Source: RBG-16-66-20 sp036262835 (GTDB lineage: Bacteria > Pseudomonadota > Gammaproteobacteria > Burkholderiales > SG8-39). Taken from it: DNA of 64,000 nucleotides. Of this stretch, positions 54,127 to 63,416 are shown in pieces (position 1 is the first letter of the stretch; every line of letters begins with the position of its first letter). The stretch spans positions 1-64,000 of the forward strand of contig DATAID010000105.1 in assembly GCA_036262835.1 (NCBI GenBank). Direction: 5' to 3'. The notes beneath the pieces were generated by a model that worked only from the letters and a program-made list of their open reading frames with translations, made no database searches and was not told the DNA's origin. The translations under genes were made by a program, and so were the position numbers.

Positions 54127-55036
54127 GGGCTCCCTCCAGGATCTTCACGCAGAGGTCCTCGTAGGAAATTCCAACCGCGCGCGCCGCCATCGGCACGAGG
54201 CTGTGCCCCGTCATTCCGGGGGCGGTGTTCACTTCCAGGAGCCACGGCGCGCCGGCCGCATCGAGCATCAAATCGACCCGGCCCCAGCCGGTGCAGCCGA
54301 GCGCCTTGAAGGAATCGAGCGCAAGGCGCTTTAGCGTTTCCTCCCTCGGCTCGGGCAGCCCGCAGGGACAGACGTACTTCGTGTCGTCGGTGAAGTACTT
54401 GTTCTGGTAGTCGTAGTTGCCTTTGGGCGCATCGATGCGGATGAGGGGCAGCGGCCGGTCGGCCACCACGCTCGCGGTGTATTCGGGCCCCTCGATGCAC
54501 TTTTCGGCGATGACCGCACTGTTGCAGTTCACCGCGAGCGCATAGGCCTCGTCGAGGTCGCCGGCCGCCTGCACTTTGCTCACTCCGATCGAGGAGCCCT
54601 CGAGCACGGGCTTCACCACGATCGGCAGCCCAAGTCTTTTCGCGACCGCCTGCATGTCGCTGCCGCTCTCGAGCATTTCGTAATCGGGCGTTGGCAAGCC
54701 GCGCGCCTTCCAGACGAGCTTGGCCCGCTCCTTGTCCATCGCGAGCGCCGAGCCGAGCACGCCGCTGCCCGTGTAGGGAATGCCGAGAAACTCGAGCGCC
54801 CCCTGCAGGCTGCCGTCCTCGCCGCCGCGGCCGTGCAAGGCGATGAAGCAGCGCGCGAAGCGGTCGCGCTTGAGCTCCGCCAGGTCGCGCTCGGCCGGAT
54901 CGAAGGCGTGCGCATCGACGCCCTTGGAGCGAAGCGCCTTCAGCACGCCCGTGCCGCTCATGATCGAAATCTCGCGCTCGGCCGATTTGCCGCCAAAGAG
55001 CACCGCCACCTTGCCGAAGCCGGCGGCGCGGCTCAT
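54116..55036 (-). CDS. ddlB: D-alanine-D-alanine ligase
   Basis: A 306-residue ATP-grasp ligase. Motifs are VLFGGKSAEREISIMSGTGVL, FIALHGRGGEDGSLQGALEFLGIPYTGSGVLGSALAMDK and LEVNTAPGMTGHSLVP in outline. It makes the D-Ala-D-Ala dipeptide for MurF. ATG at 55036 overlaps the murB stop by 4 nt. Confidence 0.97.
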   Translation of the reverse strand: MSRAAGFGKVAVLFGGKSAEREISIMSGTGVLKALRSKGVDAHAFDPAERDLAELKRDRFARCFIALHGRGGEDGSLQGALEFLGIPYTGSGVLGSALAMDKERAKLVWKARGLPTPDYEMLESGSDMQAVAKRLGLPIVVKPVLEGSSIGVSKVQAAGDLDEAYALAVNCNSAVIAEKCIEGPEYTASVVADRPLPLIRIDAPKGNYDYQNKYFTDDTKYVCPCGLPEPREETLKRLALDSFKALGCTGWGRVDLMLDAAGAPWLLEVNTAPGMTGHSLVPMAARAVGISYEDLCVKILEGAHVG

Positions 55037-55962
55037 GCGGCCTCTCCCACGATCTTCACTTCGAGCACGAGCTCGACGCGCGTCTCTTCCTTCACTTTCT
55101 CCTGGATGTGCAGGATCAGCCACTCGATGTCGGCCGCGCTGCCGGCGCCCTTGGGGTTGACGATGAAGTTGGCGTGCTTGTCCGACACCTTCGCCCCGCC
55201 GCGCTCGAGGCCCTTCAGGCCGCAGAACTGGATGAGGCGCGCCGCCGGCCGGCCCTCGGGCGGGTTGCGGAACACGCTGCCCGCGTTCGGGAGCTGCAGC
55301 GGCTGGGCCTCGATGCGCTTCTTGAGCAGCGACTTGATGATCTCGCGCGACTCCTCGGTGTCACCCTCGGGCAGCTTGAAATGCGCGGCCGCGAACCACA
55401 TCTCCTCGCCGCTCGCGTTTGCGTCGGACTTCAGCTCGCAGTGCCGGTAGGCGATCTCGAAGTCCGACTTGGGATGGCTGCGCAGCTCGCCCAGCCGGTC
55501 GATGGTGGTCACGCGCTCGACCAGGTCCCAGGTCTCCCCGCCGTAGCAGCCCGCGTTCATCGCGAGTGCGCCGCCGACCGTGCCCGGAATGCCGGACAGG
55601 AATTCGGCGGAGCCGAGGCTTTGCATCGCCGCGAAGCGCGCCACCTTGGGACAGGCGACGCCCGCCTCGGCGTAGACGAGCCCGTCCTTGAGCTCCGGAT
55701 GCTTGGCGGCGCGGTGCGTAAGCACGACCGTGCCCGGCCAGCCGCCCTCGCGCACGAGGAGGTTCGAGCCCAGGCCGACGAAGAGGATCGGCTCCTCGCG
55801 CGGCAGCTGGTTCAGGAAATTCGAGAGGTCGTCCAAGTCGGCCGGGACGTAGAAGCGGCGCGCGGGGCCGCCCGCGCGCCAGCTCACGTGCCGCGCCATC
55901 GGCTCGTTTTCCCTCATCTCGCCGCGCAGTCCCTGGAATCGCACCGTGTCTGCCATGTTCAT
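55033..55962 (-). CDS. murB: UDP-N-acetylenolpyruvoylglucosamine reductase MurB
   Basis: A 309-residue FAD enzyme. It has GLGSNLLVREGG, GIPGTVGGALAMNAGCYGGE, the catalytic segment NAGSVFRNPP and VSDKHANFIVN. It reduces the enolpyruvyl group to give UDP-MurNAc. ATG at 55962 overlaps the murC stop by 4 nt; a second in-frame ATG is at 55956. Confidence 0.97.
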   Translation of the reverse strand: MNMADTVRFQGLRGEMRENEPMARHVSWRAGGPARRFYVPADLDDLSNFLNQLPREEPILFVGLGSNLLVREGGWPGTVVLTHRAAKHPELKDGLVYAEAGVACPKVARFAAMQSLGSAEFLSGIPGTVGGALAMNAGCYGGETWDLVERVTTIDRLGELRSHPKSDFEIAYRHCELKSDANASGEEMWFAAAHFKLPEGDTEESREIIKSLLKKRIEAQPLQLPNAGSVFRNPPEGRPAARLIQFCGLKGLERGGAKVSDKHANFIVNPKGAGSAADIEWLILHIQEKVKEETRVELVLEVKIVGEAA

Positions 55963-57332
55963 GTCAGCTGGGCCGCGACGTTGCCGATCGAGCCCGCCCC
56001 CATGGTGAGCACGACGTCGCCCGCGCGCGCCAGGCGGCGGATCGCCTCGGGCATGCCGCCGATGTCCTCGACGAACACCGTGTCCGCCTTGCCCGCCCCG
56101 CGGACCGCGCCCATCAGCGTGCGGCCGTCCACGCCCGCGATCGGCGGCTCGCCCGCCGCGTAGACGTCGGCGAGCACGACCGCGTCGGCCGAGGCGATCA
56201 CGCGCACGAAGTCCTCGAACAGGTCGCGCGTACGGGTGTACCTGTGCGGCTGGAACGCGAGCACGAGGCGCCGGCCCGGAAAGGCGCCTCGCGCGGCCGC
56301 GATCGTCGCCGCCATCTCGGCCGGGTGATGGCCGTAGTCGTCGATGAGCGTGTAATGGCCGCCGCCGAGCGCGATGTCGCCCACGTGCTGGAAGCGGCGC
56401 GCGACGCCCCGGAACTCGGCCAGCGCCTTGAGGATCGCGGGCTGCGGCACGCCGATCTCCAGCCCCACGGCAATGGCGGCAAGCGAGTTGAGCACGTTGT
56501 GATGGCCCGGCAGGTTGAGCGTCACCTCGACCGGCTTCGCCTCGCCGCGGCGCAGCCGATAGCGCATGCGGCCGGCGCGGTGCTCGATATTCTCGGCGCG
56601 CAAGGCCGCGTCGCCCGCCACACCGTAGGTCACCGTGGGCTTGGCGACCTTGGGCAGGATCTCGCGCACCTGCGGGTCGTCGATGCAGAGCACGGCCGAG
56701 CCGTAGAACGGCAGGTTGTCGAGGAAGTCGACGAACGCCTGGCGCAGCCGCCCGAGATCGTGCCGGTAGGTCTCCATGTGATCGGCGTCGATGTTCGTGA
56801 CCACCGCCATCACCGGCTGCAGGTGCAGAAAGCTCGCGTCGGACTCGTCGGCCTCGACCACGATGAAGTCGCCCGCGCCGAGGCGCGCGTGCGAGCCGGC
56901 CGCGTTCAGCCGCCCGCCGATCACGAAGGTCGGGTCGAGGCCGCCCTCGGCAAGGACGCTCGCGACGAGGCTCGTCGTGGTGGTCTTGCCGTGCGTGCCC
57001 GCGATCGCGATGCCCTGCTTCAGGCGCATGAGCTCGGCGAGCATGAGCGCGCGCGGCACCACGGGAATCTTGTATTCGCGCGCCGCGCGGACCTCGGGGT
57101 TGTCGTTTTGCACCGCGGTCGACACCACCACCGCGTCGGCGCCCGCGACATGGTCGGGCTTGTGGCCCGCGAAGATCTCGGCGCCCATTGCCGCGAGCCG
57201 CTGCGTGGAGGCATTGCGCGCCAGATCGGATCCACTCACCTTGAAGCCGAGGTTGACCAGCACCTCGGCGATGCCGCTCATTCCGGAGCCGCCGATGCCG
57301 ACGAAGTGGATGCGGCGCAGCTTGTGCTTCAC
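55959..57332 (-). CDS. murC: UDP-N-acetylmuramate-L-alanine ligase MurC
   Basis: A 457-residue Mur ligase. The N-terminal HFVGIGGSGMSGIAEVL Rossmann motif is followed by ATP-binding GTHGKTTT, EADESDASFL and the C-terminal DDYGHHPAE. It adds L-Ala to UDP-MurNAc. The start is GTG at 57332, overlapping the murG stop by 4 nt. Confidence 0.98.
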   Translation of the reverse strand: MKHKLRRIHFVGIGGSGMSGIAEVLVNLGFKVSGSDLARNASTQRLAAMGAEIFAGHKPDHVAGADAVVVSTAVQNDNPEVRAAREYKIPVVPRALMLAELMRLKQGIAIAGTHGKTTTTSLVASVLAEGGLDPTFVIGGRLNAAGSHARLGAGDFIVVEADESDASFLHLQPVMAVVTNIDADHMETYRHDLGRLRQAFVDFLDNLPFYGSAVLCIDDPQVREILPKVAKPTVTYGVAGDAALRAENIEHRAGRMRYRLRRGEAKPVEVTLNLPGHHNVLNSLAAIAVGLEIGVPQPAILKALAEFRGVARRFQHVGDIALGGGHYTLIDDYGHHPAEMAATIAAARGAFPGRRLVLAFQPHRYTRTRDLFEDFVRVIASADAVVLADVYAAGEPPIAGVDGRTLMGAVRGAGKADTVFVEDIGGMPEAIRRLARAGDVVLTMGAGSIGNVAAQLT

Positions 57333-58402
57333 GCCCGCCTCCCTTCGACCAGCTCGGCGCAGCGATCCGCAACGGTGCGCGCGGCCTCGGGTTTCCCCAT
57401 CCCCCTTGCTTTCTTCGCCATCGCGAGGAGCGCGTCACGGTCGAGGGACCGGAGGAGCGTCGCCAGGCTCTCCGGCGTCAGCCGGTCCTGCGGGAGAAGA
57501 ATGGCGGCCCCGCGATCAGCAAGAAATTTCGCGTTCGCCGTCTGATGATCGTCGACCGCATGCGGATAGGGCACGAGCACGCTTGCCGTGCCGGCGGCCG
57601 CGAGCTCGGCGATCGTCGTTGCGCCTGCCCGGCAGATGACGAGGTCGGCCTCGGCGTAGCGCCGCGCCATGTCGTCGATGAACGCGACGGCCTCCGCTTC
57701 GACCCCTTCATTCCGATAATTCTTTTGCAAGGATTCGAGATGCTTCTCGCCGGCCTGATGCGTGACCGCGGGACGCTCCGAGGCATCCATCAAGGCAAGG
57801 GCCCGCGGAAGGCACTCGTTCAGCGCCTGCGCGCCAAGGCTGCCGCCGACGACCAGGATTCGCAGCGGTCCGGCCCGGTTTTGGAATCTTTTTTCAGGAA
57901 CCTCCAGCAAGGAAATGGCGGCGCGCACGGGATTGCCCGTCCACTCGGCGCCCTTGAGCGCGCCGGGAAACGCCTCGAGCTTGCGATCGGCGAGGCCGGC
58001 AAGGACGCGGTTGACGAGGCCTGCGATCGCGTTCTGCTCGTGCACGGCGAGCGGCCGCGCGAGGAGGGAGGCCATCATGCCGCCGGGAAACGCGACGTAG
58101 CCGCCCATGCCGAGCACCACGTCGGGCCGGACGCGAAAGATCGCGCGCGCCGCCTGCCAGAAGCCGACGAAGAGATGCAGCGGCAGGAAGAGCTTCGCGG
58201 CCAGCCCCTTGCCGCGCAGCGCCACGGCCCGGATCCACTCGACCGGATAGCCCCGCGCGGGAACGAGGCGCGCTTCCAGGCCGCCTCGCGCGCCCATCCA
58301 GACGACCTTCCAGCCGCGCTCGCGCAGTTCGTCGGCGACCGCGAGCCCCGGAAACACGTGCCCGCCCGTGCCGCCCGCCATGATGAGGATCGTCCCGCTC
58401 AT
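57329..58402 (-). CDS. murG: Lipid II-forming N-acetylglucosamine transferase MurG
   Basis: A 357-residue GT28 glycosyltransferase. It has MAGGTGGHVFPGLAVA, GMGGYVAFPGG, HEQNAIAGLVNR, VVGGSLGAQALNE and the donor-site CRAGATTIAELAAAG in outline. It converts lipid I to lipid II at the inner membrane face. ATG at 58402 overlaps the ftsW stop by 4 nt. Confidence 0.97.
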   Translation of the reverse strand: MSGTILIMAGGTGGHVFPGLAVADELRERGWKVVWMGARGGLEARLVPARGYPVEWIRAVALRGKGLAAKLFLPLHLFVGFWQAARAIFRVRPDVVLGMGGYVAFPGGMMASLLARPLAVHEQNAIAGLVNRVLAGLADRKLEAFPGALKGAEWTGNPVRAAISLLEVPEKRFQNRAGPLRILVVGGSLGAQALNECLPRALALMDASERPAVTHQAGEKHLESLQKNYRNEGVEAEAVAFIDDMARRYAEADLVICRAGATTIAELAAAGTASVLVPYPHAVDDHQTANAKFLADRGAAILLPQDRLTPESLATLLRSLDRDALLAMAKKARGMGKPEAARTVADRCAELVEGRRA

Positions 58403-59583
58403 GCGTTCAGACCCCGTGCCAGTTGCCGGTTCTCCCAGTCGATGCGAATGAGCACGGCGATCGCGACGCAGTTCATGAGCAGCCCCGAGCCGCCGAAGCT
58501 CATGAGCGGGAGGGTGAGCCCCTTGGTGGGCAGCAGGCCCATGTTTACGCCCATGTTGATGAGCGCCTGAAAGCCGATCCAGATGCCGATCCCCTGTGCG
58601 ACGAGCGCGGTGAAGTGGCGCTCGCGCAGGGCTGCCTGGCGGCCGATCGCGAAGGCGCGCAGCACGATCCAGCCGAAGAGCGCGATCACCAGCGCGACGC
58701 CGGCGAGGCCGAGCTCCTCGGCGATCACGGCGAGGAGGAAATCGGTGTGCGCCTCCGGCAGGTAGTGCAGCTTCTCCACGCTCGCGCCCAGGCCCACCCC
58801 AAGCCATTCGCCGCGGCCGAAGGCGATAAGCGCATGCGACAGCTGATACCCCTTGCCGAAAGGATCCGACCAGGGATCCATGAAGCCGAAGATGCGCTGC
58901 ATGCGGTAAGGCGAGGAGAGCACGAGCGCGATGAAGCCGACCGCGAGCATGCCGAGGAGCGCCGAAAAGTGCCGGGCGCTCATGCCGCCGAGAAAGAGGA
59001 TGCCGAAGGTGGTGACCGCGATCACGACGAAGGCGCCGAAGTCGGGCTCGCGCAGGAGCAGCCAGGCGATCACCAGCATGACCCCGAGCATCGGCAGCAG
59101 GCCGCGCTTGAAGTTCTTCAGCACGGCGTGCTTTCGCACGGTGTAGTCGGCAGCATAGAGTACAACCGCGAGCTTCATGATCTCGGAGGGCTGGACGTTG
59201 ACGGCGCCGAGGTTGAGCCAGCGGCGCGCGCCGTTCACCTCGCGCCCGACGCCGGGGACGAGGACGAGCACGAGGAGCACCGCGCCCGCCGCGAAGAGCC
59301 AGGGCGCGGCCTTCTGCCACAGGCGCGCCGGAATCATGAACACCGCGGTCGCCGCGGCGAGCGCGACGGCGAGGAACGCGCCGTGCCGCAGGAGGAAGTA
59401 CGCCGGGTTGTGCCCGGAGAAGCGGCTTGACTCCGCGGTGGCGATGGAAGCCGAGTAAACCATCACCAGCCCGAGCATGACGAGGATCAGCGCCGCCCAG
59501 GCGAGCGAGCGGTCGTACTCCGGCGCGGGCTGGTTGCCGCGCAGGCTGCCGCCCAGGTTGCCGCCTGCGACGACGCTAGCCAT
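58399..59583 (-). CDS. ftsW: Septal peptidoglycan glycosyltransferase FtsW
   Basis: A 394-residue SEDS protein with about ten membrane segments. Motifs include GAVNVQPSEIMKLAVVLY, LLREPDFGAFVVIA, the catalytic-loop AEELGLAGV region and GLTLPLMSFGGSGL near the end. It polymerises lipid II at the septum with FtsI. ATG at 59583 overlaps the murD end by 8 nt. Confidence 0.96.
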   Translation of the reverse strand: MASVVAGGNLGGSLRGNQPAPEYDRSLAWAALILVMLGLVMVYSASIATAESSRFSGHNPAYFLLRHGAFLAVALAAATAVFMIPARLWQKAAPWLFAAGAVLLVLVLVPGVGREVNGARRWLNLGAVNVQPSEIMKLAVVLYAADYTVRKHAVLKNFKRGLLPMLGVMLVIAWLLLREPDFGAFVVIAVTTFGILFLGGMSARHFSALLGMLAVGFIALVLSSPYRMQRIFGFMDPWSDPFGKGYQLSHALIAFGRGEWLGVGLGASVEKLHYLPEAHTDFLLAVIAEELGLAGVALVIALFGWIVLRAFAIGRQAALRERHFTALVAQGIGIWIGFQALINMGVNMGLLPTKGLTLPLMSFGGSGLLMNCVAIAVLIRIDWENRQLARGLNA

Positions 59584-60952
59584 GCTTGAGTTCCTTGACC
59601 GCGGCGGCGAAGGCTTCGCCGCGATGCTTGTAGTCGCGGAACATGTCGAAGCTCGCGCACGCGGGCGAGAGCAGCACGGCGTCCCCTCTCTGCGCCACTT
59701 CGGCGGCACGCCTGACGGCGGCTTCGAGCGTGGAGGCTTTTTCCTTCGGAACGTCCACGCCTGAGAGTGCGCGCTTGATCAAGCCCGCGTCCCGGCCGAT
59801 CAGAACCACATGCCGCGCGTGGGCTTTCACGGCCGGCGCAAGCGGCGAGAAGTCCTGGCCCTTGCCTTCGCCGCCGAGGATGAGGATCGCCGGGCGCCCG
59901 AGGCCGTTCAGCGCGGCGACCGTCGCCCCGACGTTCGTGCCCTTGGAATCGTCGAGCCAGGCGATGCCGCCGCGCTCGGCCACGAGTTCCATTCGGTGCG
60001 GCAGGCCGCGGAAGCTGCGCAGGCCGGCGCCGAGCGAAGCGAGCGGCGCGCCGGCGAGCGTCGCTAGCGCGCACGCGGCGAGCGCGTTGGAGACGTTGTG
60101 GGCTCCCGTGATGGGAAGTTCGCCAGCTTTCAGGATTCGTTCTTCACCTTGCACCAGCCATTCGTTCCTGATCCCGAAATCCTCCGGCATCGGCGGCACG
60201 TCCATGCCGAACGTCACCTGCGCGCGGCCGGCCAGCGCCATCGCCATCGATCCGGAATCGCAGCGATTGAGCACCTGCACGCCGCGCCCCTGGAAAATGC
60301 GCGCCTTCGCCGCGGCGTATTCGGCCAGCCCCGCGTAGCGGTCCAGATGGTCTTCGGAGAGGTTGAGCACCGCCGCCGCCTCGGGGGCAAGCGACCAGGT
60401 GGTCTCGAGCTGGTAGCTCGAGAGCTCGAGCACCCAGGCGGCCGGCGCTTTCTTCCTCTTGGCGAGCGCCTCGAGCGCGGGCGGCGAGATATTGCCCGCG
60501 ACTTCCGCGTCGATGCGCGCCGAGCGCAGCAGATGGCCGGTGAGCGCGGTGACGGTGCTTTTCCCGTTCGTCCCGGTGATCGCAAGCACCTTCGCCTTTG
60601 TCTTGCGCGCGTCCCACGCAAAGAGTTCTATGTCTCCCACCACCGGGATTTGTTTTTCTGCAGCTTCAAGAAAAATAGAGTCGGTCAGGGCAAGGCCGGG
60701 ACTGACACAGACAAGATCAACCCCTTTGAGAAGAGAGGTCTTGAAATTCCCGGTGACCAGCTCGCCGGCGTAATCGCTTTTCCTGGGCGGCGCCTTGCGC
60801 GTGTCGGCCGCGCGCACGATGCCGCCGTGGCGCTGCACCCATTGCGCGACCGAAAGGCCGGTGTCGCCGAGCCCGAGCACCAGAACTCTTTTTCCCTTGA
60901 GCGCAAACGCCCCGGGAGGAGCAAGCAGCGAGAAGGCCGGCTCGCGCATCAT
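59576..60952 (-). CDS. murD: UDP-N-acetylmuramoylalanine-D-glutamate ligase MurD
   Basis: A 458-residue Mur ligase. It has VLVLGLGDTGLSVAQWV, the ATP loop ITGTNGKSTVTAL, LELSSYQLE, NLSEDHLDRYAG and DDSKGTNVGAT. It adds D-Glu to UDP-MurNAc-L-Ala. ATG at 60952 overlaps the mraY stop by 4 nt. Confidence 0.97.
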   Translation of the reverse strand: MMREPAFSLLAPPGAFALKGKRVLVLGLGDTGLSVAQWVQRHGGIVRAADTRKAPPRKSDYAGELVTGNFKTSLLKGVDLVCVSPGLALTDSIFLEAAEKQIPVVGDIELFAWDARKTKAKVLAITGTNGKSTVTALTGHLLRSARIDAEVAGNISPPALEALAKRKKAPAAWVLELSSYQLETTWSLAPEAAAVLNLSEDHLDRYAGLAEYAAAKARIFQGRGVQVLNRCDSGSMAMALAGRAQVTFGMDVPPMPEDFGIRNEWLVQGEERILKAGELPITGAHNVSNALAACALATLAGAPLASLGAGLRSFRGLPHRMELVAERGGIAWLDDSKGTNVGATVAALNGLGRPAILILGGEGKGQDFSPLAPAVKAHARHVVLIGRDAGLIKRALSGVDVPKEKASTLEAAVRRAAEVAQRGDAVLLSPACASFDMFRDYKHRGEAFAAAVKELKHG

Positions 60953-62049
60953 CTTAGCTTCAGCGTCGAGAGCCCGAAGAGGACGAGCATCATGGTGATG
61001 ATCCAGAAGCGCACCACCACCTGCGACTCTTTCCAGCCTTCGAGCTCATAGTGGTGGTGGAGCGGCGCCATGCGGAAGATGCGCTTGCCGCCTGACCACT
61101 TGAAGTAGAGCACCTGGATCATCACCGAAAGCGTCTCGGCGACAAAGACGCCGCCCATGATGAAGAGCACGATCTCCTGGCGCACGATCACCGCGATCGT
61201 GCCAAGCGCGGCGCCGAGGGCGAGCGCACCCACGTCGCCCATGAACACTTCCGCCGGGTAGGCGTTGAACCAGAGAAAGCCCAGCCCCGCGCCGACGATC
61301 GCACCGCAGATGACGGCAAGCTCGCCCGCGCCCGCGATGTAGGGCAGCCCGAGGTACTTGGAAAACACGGCGTTGCCCGCGACGTAGGCGAAGATGCCGA
61401 GCGCGCCGCCGACCATGACCGTGGGCATGATCGCCAGGCCGTCCAGGCCGTCGGTGAGGTTGACCGCGTTCGAGCTGCCGACGATGACGAAATAGGTGAG
61501 GATGACGAAGCCGATCGTGCCGAGCGGATAGGCGACGAACTTGAAGAAGGGCACGATCAGCTCGTTCAATGCCGGAATGCCGGGCGTGCCCTGCGCCATC
61601 CAGGCGAGAAAGCCGGCGGCGCCCAGGCCGAAGAGCGACTGCCAGAAGAATTTCGCCTTGGCCGAGAGTCCCTTCGGGTTGCGCCGCACCACCTTGCGGT
61701 AGTCGTCGATCCAGCCGATCGCGCCGAAGGCGAGCGTGACCAGCAGCACCACCCAGACGAAGCGGTTGCGCAGGTCGCCCCACAGCAGCGTCGTGATCGC
61801 GATCGAGACGAGGATGAGCGCGCCGCCCATGGTCGGCGTGCCGGCCTTCGTGAGATGCGACTTGGGACCGTCGTCTCGCACCGCCTGGCCGATCTTGTAG
61901 GCCGTGAGCTTGCGGATCACGTAGGGCCCCAGGATGAGCGAGATGGCGAGCGCCGTGAGGCACGCGAGCACCGCTCGCAGCGTGATGTACTGGAAGACGT
62001 TGAAGAGCCGCACATCCTTGGCGAGCCATTGGGCGAGCTCGAGCAGCAT
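60949..62049 (-). CDS. mraY: Phospho-N-acetylmuramoyl-pentapeptide transferase MraY
   Basis: A 366-residue integral membrane enzyme with about ten spans. The signature motifs are GTPTMGGALI, GWIDDYRKV, NAVNLTDGLDGLA, the Mg-binding MGDVGALALG and PLHHHYELEG. It forms lipid I from UDP-MurNAc-pentapeptide and undecaprenyl phosphate. ATG overlaps the murF stop as TAATG. Confidence 0.98.
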   Translation of the reverse strand: MLLELAQWLAKDVRLFNVFQYITLRAVLACLTALAISLILGPYVIRKLTAYKIGQAVRDDGPKSHLTKAGTPTMGGALILVSIAITTLLWGDLRNRFVWVVLLVTLAFGAIGWIDDYRKVVRRNPKGLSAKAKFFWQSLFGLGAAGFLAWMAQGTPGIPALNELIVPFFKFVAYPLGTIGFVILTYFVIVGSSNAVNLTDGLDGLAIMPTVMVGGALGIFAYVAGNAVFSKYLGLPYIAGAGELAVICGAIVGAGLGFLWFNAYPAEVFMGDVGALALGAALGTIAVIVRQEIVLFIMGGVFVAETLSVMIQVLYFKWSGGKRIFRMAPLHHHYELEGWKESQVVVRFWIITMMLVLFGLSTLKLR

Positions 62050-63416
62050 TAGTGCGCGCCCCCTTTTTCGCCGGTCAGCAGCTCGACGACGCGCTCCATC
62101 CTCATGAACCGCGAGCCCTTTACCAGGATCGTTCTGGCGTCCTGCAGGTTCGCCTTGATTTCGCTCAGATCCTCGACGTGGGTTCCGCCGAACGCTTTCG
62201 CGCTTTCTTTGGCTGCCGCGCCAAAAGAAAGAAGAAACCGGATGCCCTTCTCCTGCGCATACCTGCCGACTTCGGCGTGGAATTCCGGCCCCTGCTCGCC
62301 CACTTCGCCCATGTCGCCGAGGACGAGCGCGGTCGGCCCCGGGCAGGCGGCAAGCACGTCGATCGCGGCGCGCACCGAGTCCGGGTTGGCGTTGTAGGTG
62401 TCGTCGATCAGGGTGGCGCCGCCGGCGGTCTTCTTCACCTGCAGGCGCCCGCTGTAGGGACGGAAATCCGAGAGGCCGGCGCCGATCGCCGCCGGCGCGA
62501 CGCCCGCCGCGTGGGCGCAGGCCGCCGCGGCGAGCGCGTTCCTCACGTTGTGCAACCCGGGGATCGCGAGCTTCGCGTGCGCCTCGCCCGCCGGCGTTCT
62601 CACGACGATCTCGCTTTCGAGCCCTTTTTGCGCGTAGCGGCCGGTGACATCGCCCACCGCGAGGCCGAATTCGATTCTCTTGCGGGCGCCTGCCTTCGCG
62701 CGGAAGACCGGCGCCATCGCATCCTCTGCGTTCAGCACGGCGATGCCGCCCTCCGGCAGCGCCTCGAACACGCTCGCGTTCTCGGCGGCGACCGCCTCGA
62801 TCGAGTGCATGAATTCCTGGTGCTCGCGCTGCGCGTTGTTGACGAGCGCGATCGTGGGCAGCGCGATCGCGGCGAGCTCGGCGATCTCGCCCGGATGGTT
62901 CATGCCGAGCTCGATCGCGCAATAGCGGTGCGTCGCGCGCATGCGCAGCAGCGTCAGCGGCACGCCGATGTCGGTGTTGAGATTGCCTTGCGTGTGCAGC
63001 GCGCCGGCTTCGCCCGCGTGGGCGCGCAGGATCGAGGCGAGCATCTCCTTGGTCGTGGTCTTGCCGTTGGAGCCCGTGATCGCGATGAGCGCCGGCGCGA
63101 AGCGCAGCCGCCAGTGGCGCCCGAGCCGCCCGAGGCCCTTGCGCGTGTCATCGCCGACGACGAGAAGAGGGAGGCCCGGCCGCGGCAGCGGCTCCCCGGC
63201 GGCGTATTTCTCGTCGACGAGGGCGCCCGCTGCGCCGCGCTCCTTTGCCACGCCGAGAAACCGGTGCCCGTCGAAGCGTTCGCCGCGGATGGCGACAAAG
63301 AGCTCGCCCCGCGCCAGGCTGCGGCTGTCGGTAGAGACGCCGCCGAAGATCGCGTCCGCGCCGGGTCCGGACACGCGCCCCTGGATCGCGCTGGCGGCCT
63401 CGGCGAGGCTCATCAT
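62049..63416 (-). CDS. murF: UDP-MurNAc-tripeptide-D-alanyl-D-alanine ligase MurF
   Basis: A 455-residue Mur ligase. It shows DSRSLARGELFVAIRGERFDGH, the ATP loop ITGSNGKTTTKEML, ELGMNHPGEIA and LIDDTYNANPDS. It adds D-Ala-D-Ala from Ddl to the tripeptide. ATG at 63416 overlaps the murE stop by 4 nt. Confidence 0.97.
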   Translation of the reverse strand: MMSLAEAASAIQGRVSGPGADAIFGGVSTDSRSLARGELFVAIRGERFDGHRFLGVAKERGAAGALVDEKYAAGEPLPRPGLPLLVVGDDTRKGLGRLGRHWRLRFAPALIAITGSNGKTTTKEMLASILRAHAGEAGALHTQGNLNTDIGVPLTLLRMRATHRYCAIELGMNHPGEIAELAAIALPTIALVNNAQREHQEFMHSIEAVAAENASVFEALPEGGIAVLNAEDAMAPVFRAKAGARKRIEFGLAVGDVTGRYAQKGLESEIVVRTPAGEAHAKLAIPGLHNVRNALAAAACAHAAGVAPAAIGAGLSDFRPYSGRLQVKKTAGGATLIDDTYNANPDSVRAAIDVLAACPGPTALVLGDMGEVGEQGPEFHAEVGRYAQEKGIRFLLSFGAAAKESAKAFGGTHVEDLSEIKANLQDARTILVKGSRFMRMERVVELLTGEKGGAH